DNA of 64,000 bases from Mycobacterium triplex (GCF_000689255.1 NZ_HG964446.1:3702734-3766733); one strand, 5' to 3'; shown: positions 45,817-54,629, numbered from the stretch's first letter. Notes: generated by a model from the sequence alone, not told the origin. Numbers and translations: made by a program.

Positions 45817-46973
45817 TTCGTCACCGTCCACTGGGTGACCGGGTATTGCGGACGCCAGCCGGTGAAGGCGCCGAGCGCCTCGCCCTGGTAGAGCTGAAAT
45901 CGTCGCAGCTCGCCTTTTAGTTTCGAATGTGCTTGCAGCACAACGGCTTCGGATTCGGTGGTGACGGTGTTGGCGACCAGACGGCCTCCTTTCGGGAGTC
46001 GCTCGAGGCAGGCATCGAGCAGGCCTGGATGGGTCAGGCCGCCGCCGATGAAGATGGCGTCCGGCGGTTGGGCGCCGTCGAACGCATCGGGCGCTGCGCC
46101 GCGCACGTCGACGGTGACGCCGAACGCCGCGGCATTGAATTCGATGTTGGTGCGCCGCTTTTCGTCTTGCTCGAACGCCACCGCGGTGCAGCCCGGCCAA
46201 CTGCGACACCATTCGACGGCGATGCTGCCCGAGCCCGCGCCGACGTCCCACAGCCGCTCGCCGGGCCGCGGCCTCAAGGCCGCCAAGGTGACCGCGCGGA
46301 TGCCGTGTTTGGTGATCTGCCCGTCGTGGACGAACGCGTCGTCGGGCAGAGGCGTGATGCGCTCGTCGGGCAGGTAGCGGACGGCGATCACGTTGAGGTC
46401 GTCGACGTCCTTGTTGCCCCACTGGCGGGCGGTGCCGTCGCGGCGGCGTTCGCCCGGGCCGCCGAGTTGTTCGAGCACGCTGAACTCGGAATCGCCGCGA
46501 CCGTGCGCGGTGAGCAGTTCGCTCAAGGCATTCGGCGTGGTCCCGTTTTGCGACAACACGATCGCTTGGCCGCCGCGCCGCACCGCGGTGTGTGGCGGCG
46601 CGGTGACCAGGCTGATCACCTCGGTCTCGTGGACGTTCCAGCCCATTCGGGCGCAGGCCAATGTCACCGCCGAGATATGCGGCAGGACTTTCACTTTTTC
46701 CGCGCCGTAGCGGCGGATCAGGGTGTTGCCGATGCCGTGCATGAGCGGGTCGCCGCTGGCGACGATGTGGATGTCTGGGCCGTCGAGCGGCAGTGCTTGC
46801 ACGGCGGGCAGCATCGGCGACGGCCACTGTCTGCGTTCGGCGGTCACCGTGTCGTCGAGCAGTTTCAGTTGTCTTTCGGCGCCGTAAACAACTGTGGCCG
46901 TTCGTAATTCGTCGCGGGATTTTTCGCCGAGCCCGGCCATGCCGTCGGCGCCGATGCCGACCACGACGATCAT
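45813..46973 (-). CDS. cobL: precorrin-6Y C5,15-methyltransferase (decarboxylating) CobL
   Basis: A 386-residue bifunctional enzyme from ATG 46973; the frame opens earlier, inside the SDR gene. The N-terminal tetrapyrrole methylase half begins MIVVVGIGADGMAGL and carries IVASGDPLMHGIG. The C-terminal Rossmann methyltransferase half (CbiT-like) has LWDVGAGSGSIAVEW and IFIGGGLTHPGLL. Together they methylate C5 and C15 and decarboxylate the acetate side chain. ATGA overlap with the SDR upstream. Equivalent to Rv2072c. Confidence 0.96.
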   Translation of the reverse strand: MIVVVGIGADGMAGLGEKSRDELRTATVVYGAERQLKLLDDTVTAERRQWPSPMLPAVQALPLDGPDIHIVASGDPLMHGIGNTLIRRYGAEKVKVLPHISAVTLACARMGWNVHETEVISLVTAPPHTAVRRGGQAIVLSQNGTTPNALSELLTAHGRGDSEFSVLEQLGGPGERRRDGTARQWGNKDVDDLNVIAVRYLPDERITPLPDDAFVHDGQITKHGIRAVTLAALRPRPGERLWDVGAGSGSIAVEWCRSWPGCTAVAFEQDEKRRTNIEFNAAAFGVTVDVRGAAPDAFDGAQPPDAIFIGGGLTHPGLLDACLERLPKGGRLVANTVTTESEAVVLQAHSKLKGELRRFQLYQGEALGAFTGWRPQYPVTQWTVTK

Positions 46974-47719
46974 CGCGGCATCCTGCGCCAGATGATTTGC
47001 GGCAGCATCCGCATGACGGCCGCCGCGGGACCCAGCGCCCACGGGATCCACACCGTGCGCCGTCCCTTGGCCAGCGCACGCGCGGTGGCGGCGGCCACCT
47101 GCTGCGGAGTGCTGGACAGCGGCGCCGGCGTCATGCCCTCCGTCATACGCCCGATCACGAAGCCGGGGCGCGAGATGAGCAAGTGCACCCCGCTGCCGTG
47201 CAGCGCGTCGGCCAGGCCGCTGGCGAAGCCATCCAGGCCGGCCTTCGCCGACCCGTAGACGTAGTTGGCACGACGCACCCGCGCGCCGGCGATCGAGGAG
47301 AACACCACCAGTTGGCCACTGTTGCTTTTGCGCATGGCGTTAGCCAGATGGGTGAGCATGCTGACCTGGGCGACGTAGTCGGTGTGCACGACGGCCACCG
47401 CGTGCGCGGCGTCGGCCTCCGCGCGGGCCTGGTCGCCGAGGATCCCGAAGGCCAGCACCGCGGTGCCGATGGGTCCATGTTCGGCGATGACTTCAGCGAC
47501 CAGCGGGCCGTGTGACGCCAGGTCGTCGGCATCGAACTCTCGGGTGTGTACGGCCTTGGCGCCGGCTTGCTGGAGCGCGGCGACCTGCGCATCGAGCTGG
47601 TCGGCCCTGCGCGCGGCCAGCACCACCGTGGCGCCTGGGGCCAGCAGTCGCGCGAGTTCGATGCCGATCTCGCTGCGGCCACCCAGAATGAGAACTGGAC
47701 CTGCGCCCGTGTCGTCCAC
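46970..47719 (-). CDS. SDR-family oxidoreductase (Rv2073c-like)
   Basis: A 249-residue protein; I choose GTG 47719 because it precedes the conserved VDDTGAGPVLILGGRSEIG and gives the size of its M. tuberculosis counterpart. The cofactor loop is GGRSEIG, a variant of the usual TGxxxGxG. The catalytic segment is YVYGSAKAGLDGFASGL. The C-terminus ends in a hydrophobic LGPAAAVMRMLPQIIW stretch that may associate with the membrane. Substrate unknown. Upstream of and overlapping cobL, and divergent from the F420-binding protein gene. Confidence 0.9.
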   Translation of the reverse strand: MDDTGAGPVLILGGRSEIGIELARLLAPGATVVLAARRADQLDAQVAALQQAGAKAVHTREFDADDLASHGPLVAEVIAEHGPIGTAVLAFGILGDQARAEADAAHAVAVVHTDYVAQVSMLTHLANAMRKSNSGQLVVFSSIAGARVRRANYVYGSAKAGLDGFASGLADALHGSGVHLLISRPGFVIGRMTEGMTPAPLSSTPQQVAAATARALAKGRRTVWIPWALGPAAAVMRMLPQIIWRRMPR

Positions 47720-47754
47720 GGCTGCGATTATCACCTGCGCTAGCGTGAGCGGTG

Positions 47755-48168
47755 ATGGCGAACACCACGACACGGCTCACCAACGACGCTTTGGCGTTTC
47801 TGTCCGAACGCCATCTGGCGATGCTGACCACGCTCCGGGCGGACAACTCGCCGCATGTGGTGGCCGTCGGATTCACCTTCGATCCCACCACCCACATTGC
47901 GCGGGTGATCACCAGCGGGGGCACGCAGAAGGCCATCAACGCCGACCGTGCCGGCGTCGCCGTGCTCAGCCAGGTCGATGGCGCGCGCTGGATTTCGCTC
48001 GAGGGCAGTTCCAAAGTGAACAGCGACGCCGACGCCGTGCGCGATGCCGAGTTGCGCTACGCGCAGCGCTATCGCACTCCCCGGCCCAATCCGCGGCGCG
48101 TGGTCATCGAAGTTCAGGTGGAACGGGTGCTCGGCTCGTCAGATCTGCTCGACCGCGGCGGCGAGTAG
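47755..48168 (+). CDS. F420-dependent biliverdin reductase-like PPOX protein (Rv2074-like)
   Basis: A 137-residue split-barrel protein; ATG 47755 is preferred over the adjacent GTG 47752 on ribosome-binding-site spacing. The sequence ALAFLSERHLAMLTTLRADNSPHVVAVGF and GARWISLEGSSKVNSD closely follows M. tuberculosis Rv2074, which has been characterised as an F420H2-dependent biliverdin reductase. Divergent from the SDR gene with 35 bases between starts. Last conserved gene before the accessory island. Confidence 0.93.
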   Translation: MANTTTRLTNDALAFLSERHLAMLTTLRADNSPHVVAVGFTFDPTTHIARVITSGGTQKAINADRAGVAVLSQVDGARWISLEGSSKVNSDADAVRDAELRYAQRYRTPRPNPRRVVIEVQVERVLGSSDLLDRGGE

Positions 48169-48191
48169 CTAGGCAATAGCAGCTCCTAGAA

Positions 48192-48728
48192 CTATCGGAG
48201 TTCAAAGAGAGGCTTGCCGTCTATATCAAGGGCCGATGCCTGGATCTCTTCAATTGTTGCCGTCAGGTATAGCGACAGCTTTACGAGGTCCGCTGTACCA
48301 GTTATTTGATCCGTGCTGCCAACGGCGACGAGCGCGCCATCCGCGGCGATCAACGCCCGATGGTCACCGTGGTCAAATTCTCGCGTCTCAATTCTGAAAC
48401 CAGGCAGGAGCTCCTCTGCAGCGATTGGTACTTTCACGCGCGGCAAGTCTCGTTGACTCCTAATACTCAAACCGAACCGTCCGAAGAAGTATCGTTCGAT
48501 AGTGGCCATCAGCGGAGCAGCTAGAATAAACTGCTCAGGGCCCATGCGGTCAGAATCTGTAATGATAAACAACCCGTTTTTACTTTGGCCGATCAAGAGC
48601 CGAATCTCGCCTAAAGATGCCGCAAATATTGCCCGACCATCATCCGTCTTAGCCCCCGGGGTCAGCGTGTAGCCCGCGAGCTTCCCCCAGTCTTCTAGCT
48701 CCTTTGATATTTCTACGCGCTTTATCAT
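48192..48728 (-). CDS. IFT-like immunity protein for the adjacent TNT toxin
   Basis: A 178-residue acidic protein whose pattern (ISKELEDWGKLAGYTLTPGAK, SDRMGPEQFILAAPLMATIERYFFGRFG, LVKLSLYLTATIEEIQAS) follows Rv3902c, the immunity factor of TNT, as I remember it. That protein binds the toxin's NAD-glycohydrolase site in the cytosol. Its ATG overlaps the toxin stop (ATGA at 48725-48728), the toxin-then-immunity order seen at the canonical cpnT locus. The name is from family resemblance and position; it is not tested here that it neutralises this toxin. Confidence 0.85.
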   Translation of the reverse strand: MIKRVEISKELEDWGKLAGYTLTPGAKTDDGRAIFAASLGEIRLLIGQSKNGLFIITDSDRMGPEQFILAAPLMATIERYFFGRFGLSIRSQRDLPRVKVPIAAEELLPGFRIETREFDHGDHRALIAADGALVAVGSTDQITGTADLVKLSLYLTATIEEIQASALDIDGKPLFELR

Positions 48729-51457
48729 TTCAACACGTCGCCGATCTCGAGTAGTTCTTCGATGGTCATCGCTCTCCCTGCACTGTCGAATATGCGAACC
48801 TGGATGGACCCGCCAGGTTGACCAAGCCCGGGAGCGACTTCAGAAACTTCGATCTTCCAGCCGTCGGGAAGGCTCTCGAGCAGGTACGAGCTGTACGGAT
48901 CGGTAAGACTGTTGACATGGAGTGCGCGTTCCTCCCACGAAGCTGGTCGCCCGTCGTCCATCACTGCCAAATACTTGCCCGCGTCGTTACCAATACGATC
49001 CAATTCTCTACCGTAGTACTTGGCGAATTGTTCTATATCAGTAAATGCAACTTTGGTGCCCGGCACCGCGCCACCGTTATCAGGGAAATTTATCCATTCT
49101 TCGCCCGTTGGGCCGAGCTTATTAAAACGTTCAGCATATTGCTGGGCAGTATATGCCTCCCCATGCGCATCGCGTCCGAAAATCGCATCCGGATCCTTGA
49201 TCAGGTCCGCGACCGACGGCTTGATGTCAGCCGGCTCGGTCGGATCACCGACGAAGTCCCAATGGGCTTGCAAGGGCTCGCCATACAGCGGATCAGTCGC
49301 TTGGTCAGGCAACCGCTCCCATCCATCACCCGAGGGCTCATTCGAATGCACGGGATCAACAGGTTCTGCGTCGTGCGGGCTCACACGACCAGGTGCGCGC
49401 GGCCCATCACCGTCAGATGGCGGTCCGCCAGGCTTTCCGTCGTGTGGGGTAGCTGGTGGGTCACTGCCACCAGGAGGACCCCCGGCGTCGCTTGGTCCAT
49501 GCGATCCCCCTCCGCTTGGCGTGGGCAGTTCACCGGAGGGCGCACTCGAGGGCGTGGGATGTGGAGTCGATCCATGGGGCGCCGCAGACGCATGTGCAGG
49601 GACCTGTTGTGCTGAATGCGCGGCAGGTGGTGCTGTTTCAAGCGGAGCACGTTCGGCCACCGGCGGTACGGGAAGCGAATTAGGTTCAGCTAGCTGTGGA
49701 TTGCGCGACGGCAAATGCTCGCCAACCGCGGTCGGCGGGGGCACGGGCTCACGTAGGCCGCCCGTTGGCACCGGCGCCGGCTCACGCGGGCCTTCTGCTG
49801 ACATCGGAGGCGGCGAAGGATCGTGCGGAGCAACGGGTGCGCTGGGGCTTCCCGGTGCTGGTGGATCGCCTGGGGTGGTCGGTGAGTGGGGTACGGCCGT
49901 ACCGGGCGGCGCGGATTCCACAGGCCGTGGCGGCGGCCCGCTCGGAACCTCCACTCGTGGGGGGCCAACCGGACGACCGCCGGGCGGAAATTCCGTCGTG
50001 GGCAGATCGAGTTTGAGGTTGTCGAGATCTTTCGTCAGGTCGGTGCCGACTTTGCCGAGGTCGCCCAGCGCACCGGTCGTCAACCCAAACTCCCCCAGCT
50101 CTCCGGCACGCCCCGCTGCGCCAGCGCCTTCTGCGCCCTCTTCGGCGCCACGTGCGGCCGCAGAACCTGCTTTCGCCCCCGCGCCAGCTTCTCCGAGTCC
50201 GGGGAACACGAACGTCGCGGCGTCGAAAAGGTTCTCTCCGAATCCCAATCCCGGTCGAGCGGTGCTCCAATCTTGAAGGTGCAGAAGCGATTTCAACATC
50301 TGCAGATTCGCTAACCCGCCCTCTCGTGGATGCAGAATCTCGTTCAGCAAGCTCGCTTTGAACTGGCTTTCTGCCATGCCCTTCCAAGTAGCCTCGGCTC
50401 CTTTGGGATCGAGGAGCAACCACGGCGGGCCCAAATCTGCCAGGCCGAGGGCCGCTTGCGCGGCTCCTTTGGCCACTCCCTCATTCGCGTTGACAAAAGT
50501 GTCGAAAACGGTGGCAGCCTGGTTTCCGACTGCGTCGCCTAGAAAGTGCGTGAACTGACCGCGCATGAACTTCTCCATGTCGACGACCAAGCCGTCGGCG
50601 ACCTGCATCAGCACCCTGATGCCCTGCTCGAAAGCCCGTGCTTCCCGGCCCAAGTCGTGCAACACGGCGTTGACGTCACGTGCGATCCTCATGATTTCTT
50701 CGAACGCATCGCCATCGAGTACCGAGACCACGTCGTGCCAGATGTCAGTCAGCGACTCCAAGCGGTGCAACAGATTTCGGATATCGTTTTGGGCTTTAGC
50801 AACGTGGTCGGCGAAATCGTCGAGGGTGTGGGCAATCGCCCTGCACCCCTCCCCCAACTTGGCCATCGCGTCGCCGATGTGCGACAAGACGTGATCGATT
50901 TTTTCCCCCTCGGGGATCTGCTGCGTACCGACCAGCGTCCTCGACCCATTCAGGGCACCTTGCATTCCGCTGACGGCCGAGCTGAACGTGCGCCAGCACC
51001 CGGCCGCAGCATGAAGCGCCGCCACATCGCCGTTGGGCCACACGTCGTCGACGAAGGATTGCACCACCGCCCATAGCAGCGGAGGGGGCTCTCCAGGGCC
51101 TAATGTTCCCGGCGGTCCGGGGGCGCCGATCTGAACCGGCTGTGTTGGTGGCTGCAACACGTCGGCACCGCCACCCAGTCGCGAGGCAGCCTCGGCCTTC
51201 GACCAGTTCGACGCGTCGACTTGTATCAGGGCGCCGTTGCGGCGACACGCATTGATCGCTGCCGCCGCGGCTTTCAACAGCGACTCCGATATCGCTTGAT
51301 ACGACAGCCCGAACACCTCACCGGCGACATCCAGGCCCGTGTTGGCGCCGAAACCAGCCGTCAATACCCTCATAGCCGCTTCGAGGCCGTCGCCCGCTGC
51401 AACCACGGCGCTGCCCGCAGCGGACAGCGCGTCTGGGTCGACAGCGATCGGGGCCAC
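48725..51457 (-). CDS. CpnT-like outer-membrane/TNT necrotizing toxin
   Basis: A 910-residue protein from GTG 51457. Residues 1-450 follow the helical N-terminal, ESX-type region of M. tuberculosis CpnT (start MAPIAVDPDALSAAGSAVV, then WPNGDVAALHAAAGCWR). A long Pro/Ser/Gly linker follows (450-700). The C-terminal TNT domain has HSNEPSGDGWERL, NFPDNGGAVPGTKVAF, GKYLAVMDDGRPASWEERAL and GQPGGSIQVRIF. TNT is an NAD+ glycohydrolase released into host cells. The SIQVR Gln (886), matching catalytic Gln822 of CpnT by my remembered alignment, is kept. The His792 position reads Ser856 (DPYSSY). No esxE/esxF genes precede it. Confidence 0.9.
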   Translation of the reverse strand: MAPIAVDPDALSAAGSAVVAAGDGLEAAMRVLTAGFGANTGLDVAGEVFGLSYQAISESLLKAAAAAINACRRNGALIQVDASNWSKAEAASRLGGGADVLQPPTQPVQIGAPGPPGTLGPGEPPPLLWAVVQSFVDDVWPNGDVAALHAAAGCWRTFSSAVSGMQGALNGSRTLVGTQQIPEGEKIDHVLSHIGDAMAKLGEGCRAIAHTLDDFADHVAKAQNDIRNLLHRLESLTDIWHDVVSVLDGDAFEEIMRIARDVNAVLHDLGREARAFEQGIRVLMQVADGLVVDMEKFMRGQFTHFLGDAVGNQAATVFDTFVNANEGVAKGAAQAALGLADLGPPWLLLDPKGAEATWKGMAESQFKASLLNEILHPREGGLANLQMLKSLLHLQDWSTARPGLGFGENLFDAATFVFPGLGEAGAGAKAGSAAARGAEEGAEGAGAAGRAGELGEFGLTTGALGDLGKVGTDLTKDLDNLKLDLPTTEFPPGGRPVGPPRVEVPSGPPPRPVESAPPGTAVPHSPTTPGDPPAPGSPSAPVAPHDPSPPPMSAEGPREPAPVPTGGLREPVPPPTAVGEHLPSRNPQLAEPNSLPVPPVAERAPLETAPPAAHSAQQVPAHASAAPHGSTPHPTPSSAPSGELPTPSGGGSHGPSDAGGPPGGSDPPATPHDGKPGGPPSDGDGPRAPGRVSPHDAEPVDPVHSNEPSGDGWERLPDQATDPLYGEPLQAHWDFVGDPTEPADIKPSVADLIKDPDAIFGRDAHGEAYTAQQYAERFNKLGPTGEEWINFPDNGGAVPGTKVAFTDIEQFAKYYGRELDRIGNDAGKYLAVMDDGRPASWEERALHVNSLTDPYSSYLLESLPDGWKIEVSEVAPGLGQPGGSIQVRIFDSAGRAMTIEELLEIGDVLK

Positions 51458-51624
51458 GCGCGAGATTCTTGCGCGGGCCCGCCGTCGGCGCTATTCACCC
51501 GCGGATCACGCCACGACTCATCGACTGACAGGGACCGCGCTATTTCTACTTGCTAGTTGAGGAGGGGATTTCCGCCTGTATCGACGGCAGATCTGTTCGA
51601 TTGTCGACGTCGAGTTCTCGTGCT

Positions 51625-51837
51625 TTAGTTGGGATCGCGGCGCTCGAACTCGGTACCCGAAGTGTCGTCCCAGAACTTGGGGGACAACTCCGTCACCTGA
51701 TCCTCAGGCGGGACAGCATCTCTTTGCTTTCGGAATTCGTCAAAGGCTTGTGGGGCTCGCGCCAACACGGCTTCGCTCGGTGGAGTGCGGCCAAGTTCTT
51801 CGGGTGTGGAAAAGATCTTTCCACCAATCTTTTTCAT
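51625..51837 (-). CDS. small hypothetical protein, second of a coupled pair
   Basis: A 70-residue protein, MKKIGGKIFSTPEELGRTP..., rich in charged residues and with no signal peptide or helix. I do not recognise it. Its ATG overlaps the stop of the 88-residue gene upstream (ATGA at 51834-51837), and it ends 167 bases before the CpnT-like gene on the same strand. The coupling is the main evidence that it is real. Confidence 0.6.
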   Translation of the reverse strand: MKKIGGKIFSTPEELGRTPPSEAVLARAPQAFDEFRKQRDAVPPEDQVTELSPKFWDDTSGTEFERRDPN

Positions 51838-52100
51838 ACCGACGTCCCGCGATTGCCGCCAGGCCTTTGCAACAGAAGGCCATCGTGTTCCCTCCTACGA
51901 CAAGCCCTTACCAACGCGATTGCGGCTGAGCTGTCGCGCAGGAACTCACCATATTGATGCTGCGTAAGCTCGTAATATTCCTCGTAGTCGAGGACGCCGT
52001 CGCCCACGGGTATCGAGGCGTAGTACCAACCCGAAGTCGATTCAACGCCAATGGAATACAGGCCGTCCTTTGAGAAAAACGTGTCCTGAAAGTTCACCAC
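51834..52100 (-). CDS. small hypothetical protein, first of a coupled pair
   Basis: An 88-residue protein with a tyrosine-rich middle (YYASIPVGDGVLDYEEYYELTQHQYGEFL) and a basic end RACRRREHDGLLLQRPGG. I recall similar small mycobacterial hypotheticals but no function. AGGGGGCG lies upstream of the GTG start at 52100. Position and coupling to the 70-residue gene, ahead of a toxin gene, would suit a chaperone or a spare immunity protein. This is only a suggestion from context. Confidence 0.65.
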   Translation of the reverse strand: MVNFQDTFFSKDGLYSIGVESTSGWYYASIPVGDGVLDYEEYYELTQHQYGEFLRDSSAAIALVRACRRREHDGLLLQRPGGNRGTSV

Positions 52101-52273
52101 CAGCGCCCCCTAACTTTTCGTTGGCCCCCAACGGTCCGCATCCAGCCGCCAGTGTGTGTCGAGGGTTGTTCTCGTCGGCCAGGTCGGATCTTGCCGTCTA
52201 CGGTAAGCGCTGCCGAGGAGCGGTGGCAATTCAGTTGTCTGGCTTACCGCTTGCCGAGCTTGATGACGGTGAA

Positions 52274-52303
52274 TTGACCGATATCGATTGCCGTGGTTAG
52301 CCT
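52274..52303 (+). promoter_or_regulatory. promoter-like element, copy 1 (TTGACC - 18 - TAGCCT)
   Basis: GACGGTGAATTGACC followed after 18 bases by GGTTAGCCTC matches the element at 54630-54658 base for base at both ends. It fits a -35/-10 pair and lies 86 bases before the GTG of the 524-residue effector-like gene. Confidence 0.55.
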
Positions 52304-52389
52304 CACCAACCGAGTAGTCAGGGGGTGGCGATGTTCGCGGATACCGGACACGTGCGCTGGGCAGCACGCACGGAGCTGTTGGGACTGCG

Positions 52390-53964
52390 GTGCAACTCAC
52401 TTGGATAAGCGTCCCAGAGCTGATCGCCGAAGCCGGCGGTGACCCCTGGGCAATCGACCAAAGCTTGCAAGTCGGTCGCCCGGCGCAGATTTCGGCCTTG
52501 GCAGGGGCCTTTCACGCTGCCGGTAGATGCACCTCAGAGTCCAGCAATGCATTCGAGGAAGCACGTCGTCGCTTTGAGGCGTCGTGGGATCGTCAGAACG
52601 GTGATCACCCGATCAATGACTCCGCCGAGGTGCAAAAGGTGGTCAAAGCGCTTGGCTCACAGTCTTTACAGCTCCCAAAAATCGGAGCTGAGTTGGAGCG
52701 CATTGCCGCCTCTTTGGCCGAAGCCCAACGTACCGGCGCGGTGTTCATCTCCAATTTGGAGATCCAATTAGAAGTTATTGACAGCCAACTCGGGGCAGCG
52801 CTCGCTCAGGAGAAGAGCGGACAACTCGCCGGCGCAGAAATAGCCATCGTTGCCCAACACATCACAGACCTTGCAGATCTCGCGGTCGCCGACACTAGGT
52901 CCGCGCTTAGCCAACTGAAATCAACCCGCGGCGCGTATTCCGGCGGCCTGCAAAGTGCGCTGAACACGCTCCGCACCGAGGGCTACGACGCGACCTCGAT
53001 TGAGGCGATGGATGCGCCAGGAACTCCATCGAATGCCGGCGCCCAGGCCAAACGGCGACAGAACCAAATTGATGCGTTCACAAAAGTTTTCGGTCGACCG
53101 CCGACCTCGTCGGCCGACTGGGAAACCGCAGCAGCGCTAGATCCGAACTGTTACGAACCCAAGAACGGTGGTGCGCTGGCCAACATCGTCGTGGGACGCA
53201 TCAACTCGGTCCCAGGACAGGGCGTGGTGCAGACGAACATGTTCATTCCGGGCCGCGCTGTATGGGACCCGCAGGTCGACTGGCCCCCGTACCATGACAA
53301 TCTCGGGGATAACCGAGGTTTCTCCCCAACGGCCGGTCCCGAGGAGTCTCGGGTGTCGATATTTGTTGACTACGAGAACGGCATCATCGTTGCGCGGCAA
53401 AACCCGTCAATCGACGAAAAGACCGGTCAGGTTCGGACCGGATCACCCAGCATCTCTGCTGTCCAACAAAGCAACGGCGCCGTGCTGATCAAGTACAGCG
53501 CCGCCGACCCCTTCTCCCCGGGTGGGCCAGATCTCGCGAAGGCGACCTCATTCGATGTGAACGGCACCATCGCGATCGAACCAACACCCGCAGGTCCCCG
53601 CGTTGGGGGCAACGTCACAAACTTTCCCGCGACCGAAATCTACAGTCATCGGCCGGACGGAAACGTCTTGCCCCTCGTCCAGTCGTGGCCGCTTTTCGAG
53701 CATCGGGCCGGCGGACCCCTGGCTGGGCTTTGGTGGCACAAACCGTTCGGCGACCCAGCCCTTGAGCTGAGGTTCAATGATCAATACCCCGCCCCCCGAC
53801 TTCCCGCGCTACCGCATCCCGGCCACCCGACTCCCGTAGCGCCACTTGGCCCGCCCCTTGTCACGAGCCCGCCCGGCATGTACTCCCTCGGACCTGTCGA
53901 CCGTCCACCAGACATTGGGGTGCACGACCCGGTTGTAATGCTGCCGCCGTTGCCGGTCAAATAG
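52390..53964 (+). CDS. large candidate type VII-secreted protein, unknown C-terminal domain
   Basis: A 524-residue protein starting at GTG 52390. Residues 1-200 are a long alpha-helical region (SVPELIAEAGGDPWAIDQSL, FEEARRRFEASWDRQNGDHP) of the type found at the front of several large mycobacterial proteins with ESX-like helices. Residues 225-445 form a beta-rich domain (IDAFTKVFGRPPTSSADWE..., VSIFVDYENGIIVARQNPS, GGNVTNFPATEIYS) that I do not recognise. The tail is proline-rich. The architecture, a helical export module plus a variable C-terminal domain next to a toxin locus, suggests an effector, but no catalytic motif is evident. No signal peptide. Confidence 0.8.
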   Translation: MQLTWISVPELIAEAGGDPWAIDQSLQVGRPAQISALAGAFHAAGRCTSESSNAFEEARRRFEASWDRQNGDHPINDSAEVQKVVKALGSQSLQLPKIGAELERIAASLAEAQRTGAVFISNLEIQLEVIDSQLGAALAQEKSGQLAGAEIAIVAQHITDLADLAVADTRSALSQLKSTRGAYSGGLQSALNTLRTEGYDATSIEAMDAPGTPSNAGAQAKRRQNQIDAFTKVFGRPPTSSADWETAAALDPNCYEPKNGGALANIVVGRINSVPGQGVVQTNMFIPGRAVWDPQVDWPPYHDNLGDNRGFSPTAGPEESRVSIFVDYENGIIVARQNPSIDEKTGQVRTGSPSISAVQQSNGAVLIKYSAADPFSPGGPDLAKATSFDVNGTIAIEPTPAGPRVGGNVTNFPATEIYSHRPDGNVLPLVQSWPLFEHRAGGPLAGLWWHKPFGDPALELRFNDQYPAPRLPALPHPGHPTPVAPLGPPLVTSPPGMYSLGPVDRPPDIGVHDPVVMLPPLPVK

Positions 53965-53983
53965 AGAGAATTGACTGAGTCAG

Positions 53984-54292
53984 ATGAAAGAGCCCATCGA
54001 CTGGATTCGAGCCGTATTTCTCGGAGCGATCTCCGGCGGCTTCCTCTGGGCGGTCATGTTAAGTGTGCTGTTTCTTGTGACTCACGGAGATACCACGACA
54101 CGCGATCTCTACACATTTCTTCTCGCCGTGTCGACTGGTGTCCTCGGCGTGGGAATCACCATGTACTTGCGGGTCAGGACATCGCGCTGGCGCAGCACAG
54201 CGATGGGGATTATTTTGGCCCCGCTGATCGGAGGTTCAATCCTATTGTTCGTCACGCTGACTGTAGTTCTGCCCTCACAGAGGACGCACTGA
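53984..54292 (+). CDS. small three-helix membrane protein A
   Basis: A 102-residue protein with three hydrophobic segments (AVFLGAISGGFLWAVMLSVLFLV, LYTFLLAVSTGVLGVGITMYL, AMGIILAPLIGGSILLFVTLTVVL). No family recognised. It starts 19 bases after the effector-like gene with only a weak ribosome-binding site, and is followed one base later by a second protein of identical length and similar topology. Possibly an immunity or accessory membrane protein for the preceding gene (inference). Confidence 0.62.
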   Translation: MKEPIDWIRAVFLGAISGGFLWAVMLSVLFLVTHGDTTTRDLYTFLLAVSTGVLGVGITMYLRVRTSRWRSTAMGIILAPLIGGSILLFVTLTVVLPSQRTH

Positions 54293-54293
54293 C

Positions 54294-54602
54294 GTGGGGG
54301 ACTCGGAGCGCATCGATTCGTTTGCGTGTGCTCAGAAGCATCCGATTCAGCTCCTGGCCGGACTGTTTACCGGTGTGATGTCGACGCTTCTCACGTTCGG
54401 TTGGTTGTGGATTTTCGCACCGATCCTGCCCTTGATTCTGTGGGGGATCACGATCAGGTTCCGTCGCACAAAAGCCTTCTCTGTTGGGGCGTTGGCGGCA
54501 TTTGCCGGGGTAGTCACTTTTGTCGGATCGTTCGTAATTTTGACAGTAACTCTATCGCTAATAATTGGATCGAGTCCTCCGCCATCTGCGAATTTTCGCT
54601 AA
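54294..54602 (+). CDS. small three-helix membrane protein B
   Basis: A 102-residue protein from GTG 54294 with AGAGGACG upstream. Three hydrophobic stretches: LLAGLFTGVMSTLLTFGWLWIF, ILPLILWGITIRF and VGALAAFAGVVTFVGSFVILTVTLSLIIG. Unrelated by eye in sequence to the preceding 102-residue protein but the same size and layout. Function unknown. Confidence 0.62.
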   Translation: MGDSERIDSFACAQKHPIQLLAGLFTGVMSTLLTFGWLWIFAPILPLILWGITIRFRRTKAFSVGALAAFAGVVTFVGSFVILTVTLSLIIGSSPPPSANFR

Positions 54603-54629
54603 TCGTGAAGTGGTGATTCCGACGGTGAA

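Noticed and set aside
52070..52300. 76-codon plus-strand open frame in the gap before the effector-like gene
   Set aside because: Its beginning overlaps the 88-residue gene antisense and it runs into the promoter-like element; no ribosome-binding site or recognisable features.
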